Positions 54,959-64,000 are shown, numbered from the stretch's first letter. The stretch is 64,000 nt of DNA from Anniella stebbinsi (GCA_029215795.1 JARDYH010000002.1:21817001-21881000), one strand, 5' to 3'. Numbers and translations: made by a program. The notes: generated by a model not told the origin, from the letters alone.

Positions 54959-55225
54959 CTAAAGAAACTCAGCAGAGCAAGTAATAAAGTAAAAGCATTA
55001 ATAATGTTTCTGTAAAAGTTGTACTGCGATACCACATTATGCCTTCAAACTTCTTCTTTGTCTAATTTGACAGTAAAACAGCATTGGCAAGGATTCTTAC
55101 CAATGCCAAGAGTTTAAATGATAATCCATTTTTAAAAAGCTACCCATTTAAGTTTGCATCCTAAGATTTTACACAGTGGATCCGTTAACAGAATTTTGAT
55201 CTGTCTGTTAGTTCCAACTCCTGAT

Positions 55226-55434
55226 CTAGGGAGAGGCCATAGCTCAGTGGGAAAAGCACATGTTTTGCATGCAGAAGGTCCCAGGTTCGATCCCTAGCAT
55301 CTCCAGCTAGGGCTAGGAGACAATCCTGCTTGAAACCCAGGAGAGCTGCTGGCAATCAGTGTTGACAATACTGGGCTAGATAGCCCAAGGGTCTGACCCA
55401 GTATAAGGCAGCTTCCTATGTTCCCTATGATCCA
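55226..55434 (+). repeat. tRNA-derived SINE
   Basis: Pol III box A TAGCTCAGTGGGAAAAGC and box B GGTTCGATCCCTAGC are well kept. Then comes the body TAGATAGCCCAAGGGTCTGA and the end CAGTATAAGGCAGCTTCCTA, typical of squamate SINEs. The head still resembles a tRNA, but this is a SINE rather than a functional tRNA gene because the 5' and 3' acceptor arms do not pair. Confidence 0.8.
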
Positions 55435-55852
55435 GAGAATAAATTTCTTTAGCCCCTTATACTGCATTGTAACCAATAATAATTGATGCAGGAATATTGC
55501 CACAACTCATGACCAATCACTAAAATAAATGGATTTTGGGATATGCAACTTATAGTTGCTCTTTCATACCAACAACTTGAACTAAGGAACATATCAAATT
55601 ATCCTATACTGAGTCTGACCACTGTCTGCTCTGACTGGTGACTCTCCAAGGTATCAGACAGAGGACTCCCTGGCTATATTACCAGAGATCCTCTTAACTA
55701 GAGATGCCAGGGATTGAACCTCAGCCATTTTACATGCAAAACATTTTATAGCCCTACCCTTGGTGGTATGAAACAGGCAGGTATAGTTTTAATTCAATTT
55801 AACAGTTTTGAAATCAATAGCTTATTTCCTGAGTCTAATTTTTATTACAGTT

Positions 55853-56369
55853 ATTTTATTTATTTTATTCCATTTATATACCGCCCCATAGCCAAACCTC
55901 TCTGGGCGGTTTACAAAAATTAAAAACATTGAACAATTAAAACACCAATATACAAAATTTAAAAGCATAAAAACAAGTTAAAATTACAATATCCTTCTGG
56001 GCCAAAGCACAACAACACAACAACACAAAAACCCTCATCATATGCTGTTAAATGCCTGGGAGAAGAGGAAAGTCTGTTGGTGCCAGGCGAGCCTCGTCAG
56101 GGAGATCATTCCATAATTGGGGGGCCACCACTGAGAAGGCCCTTTCCCTTGTTGCCACCCTCCGTGCCTCCCTTGGAGTAGGCAACCGGAGGAGGACCTT
56201 CGATGTGGATCGTAGTGTACAGGTAGGTTCGTGTCGGGAGAGGCTTTCCATCAGATATTGTGGTCCCAAGCCGTGTAAGGCTTTATAGGTTAAAACCAGC
56301 ACCTTGAATTGGGCTCGGAAACGTATAGGCAGCCAATGCACGCGGGCCAGAGTAGGTCTTATATGCTCA
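55853..56369 (-). mobile_element. L2 LINE 3' portion, downstream of DIRS copy B insertion
   Basis: Minus strand encodes FEHIRPTLARVHWLPIRFRA then FKVLVLTYKALHGLGPQYLM and FSVVAPQLWNDLPDEARLAP, the L2 C-terminus. The tail (AACCGCCCAGAGAGGTTTGG, then GGGGCGGTATATAAATGG) follows. It continues the LINE at 62280-64000; DIRS copy B splits the two. Confidence 0.8.
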
Positions 56370-56372
56370 AAC

Positions 56373-56570
56373 ATGCAGGTTGCTTACCTGTAACTGTAGT
56401 TCTTCGAGTGGTCATCTGTGCAGTCACACATATGGGCTCGTGCCGACGCCGAGCCTGCTTCCGGGAAACTTAGCTAGCTTAGACTTTTGGCGGGAAAACC
56501 CCTCCCCCACCATCCTACCGCGCATGCTCAGGGCTCCCGCCTCTCCTTTACCTCAGTTCTCTGAGACCGC
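56373..56570. repeat. DIRS copy B, 3'-side inverted terminal repeat
   Basis: Starts ATGCAGGTTGCTTACCTGTA as in copy A, then TGCCGACGCCGAGCCTGCTT. Inner part is the complement of 62110-62260. Confidence 0.85.
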
Positions 56571-56672
56571 TTGGCCCCATAACTAAGGTACAATTATGCT
56601 TTTAGATAATGAGCATGAACGAACCAATTGACAATCACAAACAGCGATGCCAAGAGGGGACGGTGGGTGGGT

Positions 56673-56767
56673 TGTGTGACTGCACAGATGACCACTCGAA
56701 GAACTACAGTTACAGGTAAGCAACCTGCATTTCTTCTTCGTGGTCTCTGTGCATCACACATATGGGC
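56673..56767. other. DIRS copy B internal complementary region
   Basis: Same junction as copy A: GTTACAGGTAAGCAACCTGC joined to ATTTCTTCTTCGTGGTCTCT. The junction is kept between two diverged elements. Confidence 0.85.
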
Positions 56768-56814
56768 GAATAACAAGCAGAGACTTACCGGAGGTGGGTA
56801 GGCATGCTGGTTGG

Positions 56815-59646
56815 TTACTGGCAAATCGAGGAGAGGACCGCTCTACCAAACGAGGAGTCCTGTCTCGCCCTGACATCCAGGCGATAATGCTTCACAAATG
56901 TCAAAGCATGAGACCAAGTGGCTGCTTTGCAGAGATCAGTGAGCGAAGCGCCATGGAGCAAAGCTGAAGAGGTGGCCTGCGCTCTGGTAGAATGCGCTGT
57001 CAGTTGAAAGGGGGGATCCCTATTGACAATCTTGTAGGCCAGGATAATGGTCTCCATAACCCACTTGGAGATGCGTTGTGAGGATACTGGCAATCCTTTT
57101 GTGACGCCTCCATAACAGATGAACAGCTTACGAGATCTCCTAAAAGACTCAGTTCTGGACTTATAGAAAGCTAATGCTCTTCTAACGTCCAATGCGTGTA
57201 ATTTTGACGACAAGGGTTCTAACGATGGGCTGAAGAACGTGGGCAAAACAATGTCTTGATTTACGTGGAACGAGGAAGAAACTTTAGGAACGAACTTGGG
57301 GTCCAAACGTAATACAACTTTTTCCTTAAAAAACTGTAAGTAGGGAGGATCGACCAGTAGTGCCGCTAACTCCGAAACACGCCTAGCAGACGTGATTGCA
57401 ACTAAGAATATAGTTTTAAGAGTCAATAAGCGAATATCAGCTGTTGCCAACGGTTCAAACGGTTTGGAGGTGAGGACTGTAAGAACGACAGAGAGACTCC
57501 ATTGAGGAACCACCGGCCGAATAGAAGGAAATAAGTTCTGTAAACCCTTTAAGAAGGCTCTTGCCAACGGATGGGTAAACACAGAAAAACCATTCACGAA
57601 ACTATGATTGGCTGCAATTGCGGACAGATAGACCCTAATGGAGGAAGGCTTCAGGCCCTGGGAATGTAGAGAATAAAGGAATGAGATAATGTCAGGCATG
57701 CCCGATGCGTAAGAGTCAAATCCATTACGAGTCGCGTATTCTTGAAAACGTGTCCATTTTCTGTTATAGGATAGCCTAGTGGAAGGCTTACGTGCGGCCT
57801 CTAAAATCGATTTCACTCGATCTGGGAGGTCGAGGATTCTCCAAGACGACGGATTCTCCAGGCTGTCAGGTGCAGGGAGCGGACATCTGGATGAAGAATC
57901 TTGCCCCTGTGTCGAGACAAAAGGTCGTGAAGGCAAGGTATGTACCACACCTCCGCTTTCGCTAGTCTGAGTAGCGACGTGAACCAAGGTTGTCTTGGCC
58001 ACCACGGGGCAATCACCATAGCGTCGGAGTTGCTGCGCCTGACCGCAGTCACTGCTTTGGCTATCAGTGGGAACGGAGGGAATAGGTAAAGAAAACCCCT
58101 CGACCAGTCCCATTGAAACGCATCCCCTAGCGATGCGTCCCCTATGCCCGCTCTGGAGCAATACGCCGGGCATACTGCATTGGCAGCTGTTGCAAACAGA
58201 TCGATGTCGGGCGTGCCCCAACGAGCGAAGAGACGATTTAGTATGGCCGAGTTGAGTTCCCACTCGTGTGTGTCCGTGAAAGATCTGCTGAGAACATCCG
58301 CTTTTGTGTTCTCCTTTCCTGCAATGTGCAATGCCGACAGAAGTATATTGTGGGAGATGGCCCACTCTAAAATGTCCATCACAAGCCGCAGTAGGCGGCG
58401 TGACCGAGTGCCTCCCTCCTTGTTCAGATACCACACCACTGTGGTATTGTCTGTCAGGATACGGACATGATGCCCTTGTAGCTGAGGTAAGAATGCGTGT
58501 AAGGCTTTTTTGACAGCCAGAAGCTCCAACATATTGATGTGGAGGCGAGTCTCTGAAAGTGACCATCTTCCTTGCGTGAGCAGGTCGTTGTGGTGTGCGC
58601 CCCACCCATCTAGAGACGCGTCCGTCGTAACTAAGCGAGACGGCTCCCGCGGCACGAATGGCAGGCCTTGGGAAAGGTTGCGGAAGATCGACCACCACCG
58701 GAGAGATTTCCTGACCAGGAACGGAATGGTAAGTATTAGCTGGTGTGGGTTTTGCAGTGGTGAGTAACGTAGAAGCAGGAACTGCTGTAGGGGGCGCATT
58801 CGAAGTCGCGCCCAACGGACGACGAATACTGCTGCTGCCATCAATCCCAGCAACCTGAGAATCGCAAACGCTGAGGCTCGAGGATGGCCTTGCAAATGTA
58901 ACGCCCGTTGCCGTAGAGCGGTGATTCTGTCCGTAGGAAGGAAAGCCCTTCCTATGGTAGAGTCGAGCGTGACTCCTATGAATTGCAGCGTCTGTGACGG
59001 CTGAATGATGGATTTTTTGTAATTTATCTGTAGCCCAAGCGACGACAGAAGAGAGATGACCTCGTGGACGTCGGCAAGTGCCTGGCTTCTGGACCTCGAG
59101 ACGATTAGCCAATCGTCCAGGTAAGGATACAAGTCGATGTTGCGAAACCGTAGATGCGCGCACACTGCCGACATGCACTTGGTGAACACTCGTGGTGCAG
59201 ATTTCAGGCCGAAAGGAAGGACGGAAAACTGGTATGCTTGGTGTCCAATGAGGAACCGCAGATAACGTCGATGGGCAGGATGAATAGCGATGTGAAAATA
59301 CGCGTCTTTCAGGTCTATCAGCGTGAACCAGTCTCCCTTTTTCAGCATTGGTAGGACAGATGCCACCGTAACCATGCGAAACTTCTTTGGTAATATGAAC
59401 CGGTTCAGGTCTCTGAGATCCATAATAGGACGAAGTCCCCCGTCCCTCTTTGGCACCGCAAAATAACGGGAGTAAAACCCTGTATTGAGTTGACAACGGC
59501 GCACTCTCGTGATTGCTGCCTTGCGTAGAAGAGTGGCAGTCTCCTGCATAAGCACCATCGAGGGCGGAGTAACTTTTAAGATGCCAAGCGGAGGAGGGAC
59601 TTCGAATTCTATTTTGTAGCCTTCTGCTATGATGTCGAGCACCCAA
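56815..59646 (-). CDS. DIRS copy B tyrosine recombinase ORF (with long open extension)
   Basis: 943 codons open. The C-terminal ~340 residues are the recombinase, matching copy A closely: SIRVYLSAIAANHSFVNGFS, TSARRVSELAAL (arginine), TAHSTRAQATSSA (HxxR) and FVKHYRLDV (tyrosine). The extension overlaps the RT ORF and shows little resemblance to copy A beyond that expected from the shared RT. In the gag frame, it is open all the way back to the gag TGA at 59728-59730. Confidence 0.88.
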   Translation of the reverse strand: MGARHHSRRLQNRIRSPSSAWHLKSYSALDGAYAGDCHSSTQGSNHESAPLSTQYRVLLPLFCGAKEGRGTSSYYGSQRPEPVHITKEVSHGYGGICPTNAEKGRLVHADRPERRVFSHRYSSCPSTLSAVPHWTPSIPVFRPSFRPEICTTSVHQVHVGSVRASTVSQHRLVSLPGRLANRLEVQKPGTCRRPRGHLSSVVAWATDKLQKIHHSAVTDAAIHRSHARLYHRKGFPSYGQNHRSTATGVTFARPSSSLSVCDSQVAGIDGSSSIRRPLGATSNAPPTAVPASTLLTTAKPTPANTYHSVPGQEISPVVVDLPQPFPRPAIRAAGAVSLSYDGRVSRWVGRTPQRPAHARKMVTFRDSPPHQYVGASGCQKSLTRILTSATRASCPYPDRQYHSGVVSEQGGRHSVTPPTAACDGHFRVGHLPQYTSVGIAHCRKGEHKSGCSQQIFHGHTRVGTQLGHTKSSLRSLGHARHRSVCNSCQCSMPGVLLQSGHRGRIARGCVSMGLVEGFSLPIPSVPTDSQSSDCGQAQQLRRYGDCPVVAKTTLVHVATQTSESGGVVHTLPSRPFVSTQGQDSSSRCPLPAPDSLENPSSWRILDLPDRVKSILEAARKPSTRLSYNRKWTRFQEYATRNGFDSYASGMPDIISFLYSLHSQGLKPSSIRVYLSAIAANHSFVNGFSVFTHPLARAFLKGLQNLFPSIRPVVPQWSLSVVLTVLTSKPFEPLATADIRLLTLKTIFLVAITSARRVSELAALLVDPPYLQFFKEKVVLRLDPKFVPKVSSSFHVNQDIVLPTFFSPSLEPLSSKLHALDVRRALAFYKSRTESFRRSRKLFICYGGVTKGLPVSSQRISKWVMETIILAYKIVNRDPPFQLTAHSTRAQATSSALLHGASLTDLCKAATWSHALTFVKHYRLDVRARQDSSFGRAVLSSICQ

Positions 59647-59729
59647 GCGTCTGATGTTATCGACGCCCAGGTCTGCAGAAAAGGCTGTAGCCTGTTGGCG
59701 TTGGCGCTGATCAAATGTGGTGTCAAGTC
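57813..59729 (-). CDS. DIRS copy B reverse transcriptase / RNase H / methyltransferase-like ORF
   Basis: Open from the gag stop to 57813. RT: VPKRDGGLRPIMDLRDLNRF, WFTLIDLKDAYFHIAIHP, SVLPFGLKSAPRVFTKCM, YLDDWLI. RNase H: VTTDASLDGWGAH, HINMLELLAVKKAL, ILTDNTTVVWYLN. Methyltransferase-like: IDLFATAANAVCPAYCSRAG and DAFQWDWSRGFLYLFPPFPL. The frame is +1 to gag. The first ATG in this frame is at SMVLMQ, some 60 codons in, and is not conserved in copy A; TTG at 59726 is only a nominal start. Confidence 0.9.
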   Translation of the reverse strand, partial: DLTPHLISANANRLQPFLQTWASITSDAWVLDIIAEGYKIEFEVPPPLGILKVTPPSMVLMQETATLLRKAAITRVRRCQLNTGFYSRYFAVPKRDGGLRPIMDLRDLNRFILPKKFRMVTVASVLPMLKKGDWFTLIDLKDAYFHIAIHPAHRRYLRFLIGHQAYQFSVLPFGLKSAPRVFTKCMSAVCAHLRFRNIDLYPYLDDWLIVSRSRSQALADVHEVISLLSSLGLQINYKKSIIQPSQTLQFIGVTLDSTIGRAFLPTDRITALRQRALHLQGHPRASAFAILRLLGLMAAAVFVVRWARLRMRPLQQFLLLRYSPLQNPHQLILTIPFLVRKSLRWWSIFRNLSQGLPFVPREPSRLVTTDASLDGWGAHHNDLLTQGRWSLSETRLHINMLELLAVKKALHAFLPQLQGHHVRILTDNTTVVWYLNKEGGTRSRRLLRLVMDILEWAISHNILLSALHIAGKENTKADVLSRSFTDTHEWELNSAILNRLFARWGTPDIDLFATAANAVCPAYCSRAGIGDASLGDAFQWDWSRGFLYLFPPFPLIAKAVTAVRRSNSDAMVIAPWWPRQPWFTSLLRLAKAEVWYIPCLHDLLSRHRGKILHPDVRSLHLTAWRIRRLGESSTSQIE

Positions 59730-61899
59730 AAAGACGACGCTTGCTATGCTGCGGTTGTTTGTTGCGCTGCTGAAAGCGCGGTGCCGACTTACGCTGCTGA
59801 TAACCCTGCGCCGAAGTAGCCTGATATCGCTGCGATCTGTCTTGTTGCTGACGAGGCTGGTACTGCACAGGCCTATACCACTTTCGGGGACGGTACGGCT
59901 GTTGTGGCTGCTGAAAGCCCATCTTTCTAGCTGTCATCCTTGCCTTGTGCAACGTATCCATGGTGGTGTCAGTATCCGCATGGAAAAGGCCCTCCCCGTC
60001 AAAGGGAAGGTCCTCAATCCTGTTCTTTGTGTCTTGTGGCAGAGACGCGGAACGCAACCATGCATGTCTACGCAGAGCAACCGCTCCAACCATGGCCTTT
60101 GATACACAGTCCATTAGATGCCGGGCTGTTGTCAACTCCTGCTTTGATAGTCTTACTGCCTCGGACTGAAAGACCCGAGCAAGTTCACGTTGATCGTCCG
60201 GAAGGTAGTCTGTCAGGGACGATATTTTTTCCCATAGGAAAAGCTGATAACGTGCCATCAGCGCCATATAATTAGTCACTTTAATTCCCAGCGACGTAGA
60301 GGCATAAATCCGCCGTCCGTAGGAATCCAGCTTCCGCCCTTCTTTATCAGTTGGTGCGGAATGCACCTTACCAGACTTGCCCTGCGCCGCCTCTACGACG
60401 ACCGAATTAGGTCTCGGGTGTTGGAAGAGGAAAGGAGCCTGCGCCTCCTTCACTTTGTAGATGGCATCAAGGCGCTTCGTAGTTGGACCAACAGTTGCAG
60501 GATGGTCCCAAGACTGTTTGAGTGTTTTTAGTAATGCTTTAACCATTGGGAGGGTCAACTGCGGTGATGGCTCCGTATACATAACGTCATATATGCCATC
60601 ATCCGACTCATCAATGGGTTGCTGGCATTCAATATTCAGAGATTGAGCTAGCCTCATCATTTGCTCTGAGAAGCTGCCCATCTCCATCGTTGGGGAGGCA
60701 CGATCCTCGGTACCGACCGTGCCCAGAGGAGAGGGCTCAGAGGGACGAGGAGACGGCGCTGATGACGTGTCCGATGCATAGTCCTCAAAGGACTGCGAAG
60801 ACTGGCGATGATGTGGTGGAGTTTGGTCGCGAGGACGCGTCGATGCCGATGCGGTTTGCCTCCGATGTCGAATGGAAGGCTGCTCCAGTGAGGTGGTCCG
60901 TCGTGGAGGGACCGGCGGTGGCGAGTGCACCTCACGGATACGATGTCCTGTATACGGATCGAATCGGTATCGACCCCGCTCTGACTGGTATGAACGCTGC
61001 GAGTAAACCTCCCAGTCTCTCGATTGCGAACGAGAACGCGATCTCGAACGCGATACTCGGCCTCGTGAGCGATGCGCTCGACGTCGATGCTCCTGCGGTT
61101 GCGTAGACGATGAATGGTGTGTCGGTACCGTGCGTTCCGTATCCGACGGTTGTAGGGTAGGCATAGGTCCAGGAGACGGTAACGATCTGGAAGGCGATAC
61201 AGCTATCTGCGGCTGTACTCTCGGTGTCGATGGCGTACGTAGAAGGGAAGATACTGACGGTGTACGGCGCTTCGATGCCGATGGGGCAGGAGAGACTGCG
61301 GTTCGCTGAGACGAAGTCGAGGCAATCGACGTCGACCTGTGTGTCGGTGCCGAAGATCGAGTCGGTACCGATGATGCCTTATGGACCATGGCGACCACTT
61401 TAATCGATGCCGACGAAGGCATGGAAGATGATCGCGGCTTTTTCGGTGCCGCAGCCGGTGTCGATAACGGCCGTTTCGACTGAGTCACAGACCCACCGGA
61501 AATTTTCGAAGTCTTCTTTGGCTTCGTTTTCTTAGGCTTTTTTGCCGGGGGAGGCGAGGAGGCCGTCGAAATGCCCCGTAACGATGCCGGTGATGCCGCC
61601 CTTAAACGGGGGGACCCCGGAGATGCTGGGCTCGAGAGGGTACGACTCTCCCCAGAAACCGCAGTCTTCATCATGGCCGGACGAGGTTGATCAACAGCCG
61701 ATAGCGCCTTTGTCCACAGGAGACTACGAAGACGATCAGCCCTATTTCTTCTGGTCTGCCTAGAAAATTTCATGCAATGGCTGCACGAATCAACGACGTG
61801 TGCCTCTCCGAGGCAAACTAGGCAAAGCGAGTGTCCGTCGGTGAGGGCTATTTTGGCCCTGCACCGCGAGCAACGCCTAAACAAAGCGGTCTGTGCCAT
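59728..61899 (-). CDS. DIRS copy B ORF1 (gag-like protein)
   Basis: 723 residues starting MAQTALFRRCSRC. Cysteine cluster CSRC ... CLVCLGEAHVV ... CSHC at the N-terminus. Ser/Pro-rich centre. SR-like run RVSRSRSRSRSQSRDWE, then GRYRFDPYTGHRIRE. The conserved C-terminal region includes YDVMYTEPSPQLTLPMV, DYLPDDQRELARVFQSEA and IEDLPFDGEGLFHADT. Ends SKRRL then TGA, in the same nucleotide context as copy A. Presumed RNA-binding structural protein. Confidence 0.85.
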   Translation of the reverse strand: MAQTALFRRCSRCRAKIALTDGHSLCLVCLGEAHVVDSCSHCMKFSRQTRRNRADRLRSLLWTKALSAVDQPRPAMMKTAVSGESRTLSSPASPGSPRLRAASPASLRGISTASSPPPAKKPKKTKPKKTSKISGGSVTQSKRPLSTPAAAPKKPRSSSMPSSASIKVVAMVHKASSVPTRSSAPTHRSTSIASTSSQRTAVSPAPSASKRRTPSVSSLLRTPSTPRVQPQIAVSPSRSLPSPGPMPTLQPSDTERTVPTHHSSSTQPQEHRRRAHRSRGRVSRSRSRSRSQSRDWEVYSQRSYQSERGRYRFDPYTGHRIREVHSPPPVPPRRTTSLEQPSIRHRRQTASASTRPRDQTPPHHRQSSQSFEDYASDTSSAPSPRPSEPSPLGTVGTEDRASPTMEMGSFSEQMMRLAQSLNIECQQPIDESDDGIYDVMYTEPSPQLTLPMVKALLKTLKQSWDHPATVGPTTKRLDAIYKVKEAQAPFLFQHPRPNSVVVEAAQGKSGKVHSAPTDKEGRKLDSYGRRIYASTSLGIKVTNYMALMARYQLFLWEKISSLTDYLPDDQRELARVFQSEAVRLSKQELTTARHLMDCVSKAMVGAVALRRHAWLRSASLPQDTKNRIEDLPFDGEGLFHADTDTTMDTLHKARMTARKMGFQQPQQPYRPRKWYRPVQYQPRQQQDRSQRYQATSAQGYQQRKSAPRFQQRNKQPQHSKRRL

Positions 61900-62109
61900 A
61901 AGATGGCAAGCCGCCTCAAACAGTTATATAGTAAGAAATCACTATCTATTAAACACTAACTATGATAATAATTTTTTTTTTTTTTTTAAACTAGAACTAT
62001 ACCTAACTTAACTTATGAAAAAACTGCCTAAGCTAACTATAACTTTCTTCTTTTCTCCAAAAAACAGGTACTACGTACCAGAGAAGTCTCCCGCGAGGCT
62101 ACTGCGAAG

Positions 62110-62279
62110 CGGTCGAAGAAGAACTGAGGTAAAGGAGAGGCGGGAGCCCTGAGCATGCGCGGTAGGATGGTGGGGGAGGGGTTTTCCCGCCAAAAGTCTA
62201 AGCTAGCTAAGTTTCCCGGAAGCAGGCTCGGCGTCGGCGCGAGCCCATATGTGTGATGCACAGAGACCACGAAGAAGAA
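62110..62279. repeat. DIRS copy B, 5'-side inverted terminal repeat
   Basis: Begins GCGGTCGAAGAAGAACTGAG and ends GAGACCACGAAGAAGAAC. Reverse complement of the inner part of the 56373-56570 repeat. Confidence 0.85.
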
Positions 62280-64000
62280 CTTCTGGTTCCTGTTATCGCT
62301 CTGGCCGCTGCATTTTGCACAAGCTGCAGCTTCTGAACAGTGCCTCCCACTCCCAACTCAGCCAGTCGTCCCAGAAGGATACCATGGTTGATGGTATCGA
62401 AAGCCGCTGAAAGATCAAGGAGAATCAACAGAGTCACACTCCCCCTGTCTTTCTCCCAACATAGGTCATCATACAGGGCGACCAAGGCTGTTTCCGTGCC
62501 AAAACCAGGCCTGAAGCCGGATTGAAATGGATCCAGATAATCAGTCTCATCCAAGAGTGTCTGGAGCTGGCTCGCAACCACTCGCTCAAGGACCTTGCCC
62601 AGGAATGGAATATTTGCCACAGGTCTATAGTTATTAAGATTTTCGGGGTCTAGGGAAGATTTCTTCAGGAGTGGTCTCACTACCGCCTCCTTCAAGCGGC
62701 CTGGGACCACTCCCTCTCGTAGAGAGGCATTAATCACTTCCCTGGCCCAGCCGGCTGTTCCATCCCTGCTAGCTTTTATTAGCCAAGAGGGGCAAGGATC
62801 CAATACAGAGGTGGTTGCACGAACCTGTCCAAGCACCTTGTCAACATTCTCAAGCTGTATCAACTGAAACTCATCCAAGAAAACAGGACAAGCCTGTGCT
62901 CTGGACACCTCACTAGATTTACCTGCTATAACACTGGAGTCTAAGTCCTGGCGGATGCTCATGATTTTATTCTGGAAGTGCCTAGCAAATTCAGTACAGC
63001 GGGCCTCAGATGGTTGTAGCACATCCTTGGGGCCGGCATGTAATAGCCCCCGGACAACTCTGAAAAGCTCCGCTGGGCGGCAGATTGGTGATTTGATGGT
63101 GGCAGCAAAGTATTGCTTTTTTGCCGCCCTCACTACCCCTGAATATACCTTACTATAGGCACTTACCAGTGTTTGATTGCATCCATCAGGAGTTTATCTG
63201 CATCTGCCCTCAAGCCGTCTCCTATTTTGTTTCATTGCTCTCAGCTCTGGGGTATACCATGGAGCCATATGAGCTCTACATAGGAGATGGCGCTCAGGAG
63301 CAATCGTGTCAACAGCCCGGGTCATTTCTGCATTCCACAGATCAACCAGGGTTTCAACAGGAGAGCCAGCCCTATCAGCCGGAAAACTCCCCAGAGCCCT
63401 CTGGAACCCATCCGGATCCATTAGCCTCTGGGGTCGGACCATCTTAATAGGTCCCCCACCCTTGCAGAGGGGAAAAGCCACTGTAAGTCTAAACGTCAGC
63501 AAGCAGTGATCTGACCATGACAAAGGGACTGATGTAAAGTCCTCTACTTTCAGATCACCATCTCCATGTCCAGTTGCGAAAACCAGATGTAGAGTATGCC
63601 CTGCTACATGCGTTGGGCCGATGGCATGTTGGGACAGTCCCATGGTTGTCATGGAGACCATGAAATCCTGAGCTGCCCCGGATAAGGTGCCTTCAGCGTG
63701 AATGTTGACATCCCCCAGAACCAACAGTCTGGGGGATCTCAGCAGTACACCCGAGACCACCTCCGTCAGCTCACCTAGGGAGTCCGTTGAGCAGCAGGGT
63801 GGGCGGTGCACCAACAGAATCCCTAATCTGTCCCGCTGACCCAACACAAGGTACAAACACTCCAGACCAGTAGTCACATGGACAGGGAGCCTGCAGAGGG
63901 AGATGGAGTTCCTATAGACCACAACAAACCCCCCTCCCCGGCCCTCAGGTCTACCCTGATGCTGAGCCAAGTATCCTGGTGGGCATAACTGGGAGAGGCT
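62280..64000 (-). mobile_element. L2 LINE 5' portion (continues past the window), interrupted by DIRS copy B
   Basis: The endonuclease half at 63194-63970 (RGGGFVVVYRN, LGILLVHRPPCC, PRLLVLGDVNIHAEGT, SWSDHCLLTFRL) and the RT half at 62280-63133 (NNYRPVANIPFLGKVLERVV, LLDLSAAFDTINHGI) are in the same frame, separated by stops near 63134-63190. The RT is internally deleted: it jumps from GRLAELGVGGTV directly to QKLQLVQNAAARAITGT, losing the YADD region. It then reaches DIRS copy B. The catalytic asparagine context DVN replaces the usual DFN. Confidence 0.82.

Larger units (their letters stand above)
56373..62279 (-). mobile_element. DIRS-type tyrosine-recombinase retrotransposon, copy B (full length)
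   Basis: About 5.9 kb, same architecture and orientation as copy A but diverged throughout (a different subfamily). It has inverted terminal repeats at 56373-56570 and 62110-62279 and an internal complementary region at 56673-56767. The ORFs for gag, RT-RH-MT and YR are all open. Inserted inside an L2 ORF2 with no target duplication visible. Confidence 0.9.

Noticed and set aside
53043..53068. 26-nt micro-exon of CPLANE1
   Set aside because: Frame-restoring and AG/GT bounded, but the following intron would be about 50 nt and the acceptor tract is weak. Kept only as a finding to test.
55226..55300. A functional tRNA gene
   Set aside because: Boxes A and B are present, but the acceptor stem does not close and the sequence continues into a typical SINE body.

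Overview
The window looks like a piece of a reptile genome, most likely a squamate (lizard). A large vertebrate gene is broken into many small minus-strand exons. The introns hold L2 and CR1 LINEs, tRNA-derived SINEs, hAT-like MITEs, a Penelope element, two full-length DIRS-type tyrosine-recombinase retrotransposons and a very young endogenous retrovirus. There is no bacterial-style operon, CRISPR array or rRNA gene.

Host gene: 26 minus-strand exons between 54958 (upstream end) and 2149 (downstream end) read as one protein, about 1,740 residues of it in this window. Reading phases agree at every junction except one (window exons 2/3), where an exon is probably missing. I recognise the product as CPLANE1 (C5orf42/JBTS17), the ciliogenesis and planar-polarity effector scaffold. 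Both the first and last coding exons lie outside the window or were not found. One 99-nt exon is present twice in tandem, in frame (11198-11296 and 18498-18596).

Layout. 1-2148: no confident exon. 2149-3145: three exons. 4169-10235: DIRS copy A inside an intron, same orientation as the gene. 11198-18596: the duplicated exon pair with a 6.65-kb antisense retrovirus between its copies (LTRs 11465-11832 and 17745-18112, one mismatch by eye). 18923-24445: three exons, a hAT-like MITE and a Penelope-like element with a GIY-YIG domain and inverted arms. 25.2-31.4 kb: CR1 tail, three exons, a 5'-truncated L2. 32074-33695: a 1.6-kb palindrome with 8-bp target duplications. 33.8-36.6 kb: three exons plus nested MITEs and CR1. 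38.1-41.5 kb: an L1-like scrap followed by a nearly intact L2. 41.7-54.96 kb: exons 12 to 1. 55.85-64 kb: an L2 on the minus strand split by DIRS copy B (56373-62279).

The most interesting system is the pair of DIRS elements. Although clearly diverged from each other, both keep three long reading frames. In both, the gag-like ORF ends in the same context (CGT CTT TGA C). The tyrosine-recombinase frame continues in the gag frame beyond that single TGA, while the RT/RNase H frame is in +1, crosses the TGA and has no early ATG. This suggests one stop codon may serve two recoding exits (readthrough and +1 shift). That is inference and needs experiment.

Splice sites, phases and repeat boundaries were read by eye. 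No alignment or database search was run.
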